Origin: Puniceicoccaceae bacterium
Lineage (GTDB): Bacteria > Verrucomicrobiota > Verrucomicrobiia > Opitutales > JAFGAQ01
Length of the DNA stretch: 64,000 nt
Assembly (NCBI GenBank): GCA_028285755.1
Contig: JANQOQ010000008.1
Span: 1,023,399-1,087,398 of the forward strand
Direction: 5' to 3'
Both the position numbers and the translations under genes were made by a program. The stretch's first letter is position 1. Each line of letters starts with the position of its first letter. Of this stretch, positions 62,071 through 64,000 are shown piece by piece. A model generated the notes under the pieces. The model was not told the origin of the DNA and did not search any database. It was given only the letters and a program-made list of their open reading frames with translations.

Positions 62071-63633
62071 CTAAAATGCGGCGTTAAAGACGCGAACCGG
62101 ATCATCATACAGCGTTTGATCTACCCCGATGTCGCGCGGTTCGCAAAACCAGGCTAATTTGCCGACGAGTGTTAAGGTATCGGGGCAGTCCTCAGCGTCG
62201 GGATGGGTTTGCATAAAGCGCTCCAGCATTACTTTCTGCATTTTTTCGACGCGCTCGGGATGATCTGCTGCTACGCTTTTTAGCTCATTTGGGTCATTCC
62301 TGAGGTCATAAAGCCGATGAACGATTCCCGTGGGTCCCAATCCGGTCCGATAGCCGATGCCCAGATCGCGACTCCCGGTGGTGTAGACGTATTTCCAGCG
62401 CCCATCGGTGACCATGGTGAGGTTATCTTCCAGGTAGGTGCTCATTGCATATTTGCGAAATTCGTCCTGCTTACCCTCAAACACCTTGCGGAAGCTTCGG
62501 CCCTGGGCTTCTTGCATGGGTGGCAAATCCATGATATCCAAGAGTGTGGGAACGACATCAATATACTCGATGAGTGCATCCTCGCGTGCGTTTTCCCGGT
62601 AGGATTGCCCTACACGGATAATCATAGGTTGCTGGATCGCTTCTTCCCACATGGTATGTTTTTCAAACCGTTTATGTTCATTCAGAAGGTAGCCGTTATC
62701 GCTTAAATAAATAACCAGGGTATTTTCCGAGAGATTGCGCTCGTCCAGGGCATCGAGTAACAGCCCGATGTTTTTATCCATGTATTCGGTGGAGGTGTAA
62801 TATGCTGCCTTTACGCCTTTTCGTTGTTCTTCAGTAAGATCACGAAATCGTTCCGGCACCCAGCGATCGTCCTCGGGGCTTGTTGGGGGTAGGGTCATAT
62901 CTTCACCTTTATACTTACCGGCAAATTCGAGCGGGAAATGAAAGGGGGCGTGCGGGTCATAAAAGGATAACCACAGAAAGAAAGGTTTGTCCTGGTTTTG
63001 ATCCATAAAATCGATGGCCTGATTTACAAAATAGACTCCGCGGCTTTGTGCATCGGTGACCGGGTGGGGCAGTACCCGCCAGTTGATACGTTCCGCATCA
63101 TCTTTTAGGGCCTCTTGCCGATTATAAGTTTCGACTTTGATTTCCGGATGTTCGAGCGTTTGGTAATAGCGCCGGTATTCGCCGTTGGTGATCTTGAGGT
63201 CAAATCCATGATCCGGCAAACCATCCTTATAAAGGGAGGCCCACATCCAGTTATTCCAATGGTCCTTGCCGATGAGTGCAGTTGCGTATCCCTGGTCTCT
63301 CAGATGTTCCGCGATGGTAATGTTTCCCTCGTCGGGAAATGGCGTGAACAGTAAGTTGACACCCGTTGCGTGCGGATACTTCGCGGTTAATAGCGATTGT
63401 CGCGATGCGCTGCAAATAGGGGCATTGCAATAGGAATTGGTAAAGGTAACTCCGCTGGCGGCCAGGCGATCGATATGGGGCGTGCGGATTTGAGCATTAC
63501 CATAAGCCCCTGTGGCTTTTATGGCATGGTCATCGGCCAGGAGAACTACAATGTTTTTAATTTTGGATGCTTCTGCGATGAGCATTAATGCGGTTTTGGA
63601 AAGTAAAAGGAGGATGAATAATGTGCGGATCAT
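62071..63633 (-). CDS. Secreted S1-family sulfatase (CSASR type)
   Basis: 520-residue type I sulfatase (signal peptide about 1-21). The formylglycine Cys is Cys74 in C-S-A-S-R, the Ala variant. LLADDHAIKATGAYGN, IGKDHWNNW (Asp in place of the usual Trp-His order, about 120-128) and YLSDNGYLLNEHKRFEKH show the active-site segments. It resembles choline-sulfatase/iduronate-type enzymes more than the arylsulfatases here. It lies 107 bp after a strong terminator that closes the TBDR fragment, so it needs its own promoter. The 120 bp between it and the fusion gene (61951-62070) hold nothing recognisable. Confidence 0.9.
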   Translation of the reverse strand: MIRTLFILLLLSKTALMLIAEASKIKNIVVLLADDHAIKATGAYGNAQIRTPHIDRLAASGVTFTNSYCNAPICSASRQSLLTAKYPHATGVNLLFTPFPDEGNITIAEHLRDQGYATALIGKDHWNNWMWASLYKDGLPDHGFDLKITNGEYRRYYQTLEHPEIKVETYNRQEALKDDAERINWRVLPHPVTDAQSRGVYFVNQAIDFMDQNQDKPFFLWLSFYDPHAPFHFPLEFAGKYKGEDMTLPPTSPEDDRWVPERFRDLTEEQRKGVKAAYYTSTEYMDKNIGLLLDALDERNLSENTLVIYLSDNGYLLNEHKRFEKHTMWEEAIQQPMIIRVGQSYRENAREDALIEYIDVVPTLLDIMDLPPMQEAQGRSFRKVFEGKQDEFRKYAMSTYLEDNLTMVTDGRWKYVYTTGSRDLGIGYRTGLGPTGIVHRLYDLRNDPNELKSVAADHPERVEKMQKVMLERFMQTHPDAEDCPDTLTLVGKLAWFCEPRDIGVDQTLYDDPVRVFNAAF

Positions 63634-63678
63634 TGGTGGTTTTTGGGATATTAAGATCAGGGGTTGAGTGAGTGGATA

Positions 63679-63711
63679 AAAAAACTCCCCGCATAATACG
63701 GGGAGTTTTTT
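63679..63711. terminator. Strong intrinsic terminator after the partial TBDR
   Basis: AAAAAACTCCCCG (63679-63691), a 7-nt loop, CGGGGAGTTTTTT (63699-63711). The symmetric A and T runs make it efficient on both strands. It ends the leftward TBDR transcript before the sulfatase. Confidence 0.92.
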
Positions 63712-63740
63712 ATTAAAGGATCGATAAAAAAGTATCGAGA

Positions 63741-64000
63741 TTAGAATGAGAAGGTATTCGTAATCTGCCAGCTGGTGCCAGGGCGAATACCCATTCTACC
63801 GAAGCTTCCGTCCGGATTCAGGTGCAGAGGCACGAGCTCATCATCTGCAAATGCGTTGAAGATGTTAAGCTGGACTCTCCAATCAATCTTATCCGTGAGC
63901 GGACGACGATAGCTCACCCAGAGGTCAATCGTGTTACGCGCATCATCCGCAAAACCACGGCTGATATCCACGTTTGTACTGCCATCTTCGTTTTCGCTGA
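63741..64000 (-). CDS. TonB-dependent receptor, C-terminal part (runs off the window)
   Basis: The visible 86 residues are the end of a TonB-dependent receptor barrel: NTIDLWVSYRRPL, WRVQLNIFNAFADDEL, then TSWQITNTFSF with the terminal Phe of barrel proteins. The frame is open to the end of the window with no stop, so the gene continues beyond 64000 and an apparent start at 63971 (GTG) is internal. It closely resembles the last strands of the receptor at 18568 (WVGYNRPIFDGKVNWRLQLN). Whether it carries an STN domain cannot be seen. Confidence 0.88.
   Translation of the reverse strand, partial: SENEDGSTNVDISRGFADDARNTIDLWVSYRRPLTDKIDWRVQLNIFNAFADDELVPLHLNPDGSFGRMGIRPGTSWQITNTFSF

Noticed and set aside
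63741-63971. A complete 76-residue gene starting with GTG at 63971
   Set aside because: The frame stays open to the window end and the sequence is plainly the last strands of a TonB-dependent receptor, so the GTG is internal.
1-64000. CRISPR arrays, rRNA, tRNA, intact insertion sequences, prophage
   Set aside because: No regular direct-repeat array, ribosomal or tRNA-like sequence, intact transposase or phage structural gene was recognised; only the decayed OrfA at 16017 hints at mobile DNA.

Overview
The window reads as a carbohydrate-utilisation region from a marine Verrucomicrobiota, most likely class Opitutae (Puniceicoccales/Opitutales-like). This placement is an inference. It rests on TonB-dependent receptors (TBDRs) carrying an LSPF-type motif just after the signal peptide, ECF sigma/FecR pairs without a SusD, eight S1-type sulfatases, DUF1080 proteins, a tandem spondin-domain protein and a PQQ/cytochrome c fusion. 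No rRNA, tRNA, CRISPR array or intact mobile element was seen. By eye the first ~33 kb is AT-rich and the part from ~45 kb onward is clearly richer in GC.

Layout. 0-5.4 kb: a TBDR without an STN domain, then a secreted GH2 enzyme. 5.6-8.4 kb: a small tail-anchored protein and a Cache-HAMP chemoreceptor. 8.5-14.2 kb: ECF sigma, FecR anti-sigma and STN-TBDR. 14.3-14.9 kb: a probable toxin-antitoxin pair. 14.9-16.4 kb: an AT-rich decay zone with a gene fragment and a decayed IS3-type OrfA. 16.4-22.2 kb: a second ECF/FecR/TBDR cassette with an extra stand-alone STN lipoprotein. 22.3-25.2 kb: a copper-monooxygenase-like haem c/TPR protein translationally coupled to a redoxin. 25.3-33.1 kb: a rightward degradation cluster (sulfatase, clan GH-D enzyme, GH28-like beta-helix protein, GH29 fucosidase, DUF1080). 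33.3-38.5 kb: sulfatase, GH78-like rhamnosidase and PfkB sugar kinase. 38.7-41.5 kb: a beta-propeller enzyme with the size and architecture of lambda-carrageenases. 41.6-44.8 kb: a spondin protein divergent from an ECF sigma/anti-sigma pair. 44.9-48.8 kb: DUF1080, sulfatase and a DUF5060 glycosidase. 48.8-56.5 kb: a leftward operon of SGNH esterase, PQQ-cytochrome c dehydrogenase and three sulfatases. 56.7-63.6 kb: a sulfatase, an FG-GAP/ASPIC/Ig/haloperoxidase fusion and another sulfatase. 63.7-64.0 kb: the C-terminus of a fourth TBDR that runs off the window.

How it fits together (inference): TBDRs import oligosaccharides and, through STN domains and FecR proteins, activate cognate ECF sigma factors. 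Secreted sulfatases, an esterase and glycosidases (GH2, GH-D, GH28-like, GH29, GH78, possible GH150) strip sulfate, ester, fucose, galactose and rhamnose groups from a complex sulfated algal polysaccharide. PfkB phosphorylates a released sugar. The DUF1080 proteins and the PQQ dehydrogenase suggest an oxidative (keto-sugar) side route.

The most unusual signals are: (i) a signal-peptide-like segment with its own ATG inside both STN-TBDRs, at almost the same residue, next to a stand-alone STN lipoprotein, suggesting a split/fused receptor architecture; (ii) the haem c/copper-monooxygenase/TPR protein plus lone-cysteine redoxin pair; (iii) the FG-GAP/ASPIC/Ig/vanadium-haloperoxidase fusion beside sulfatases; and (iv) the decayed IS3 OrfA with three in-frame stops.
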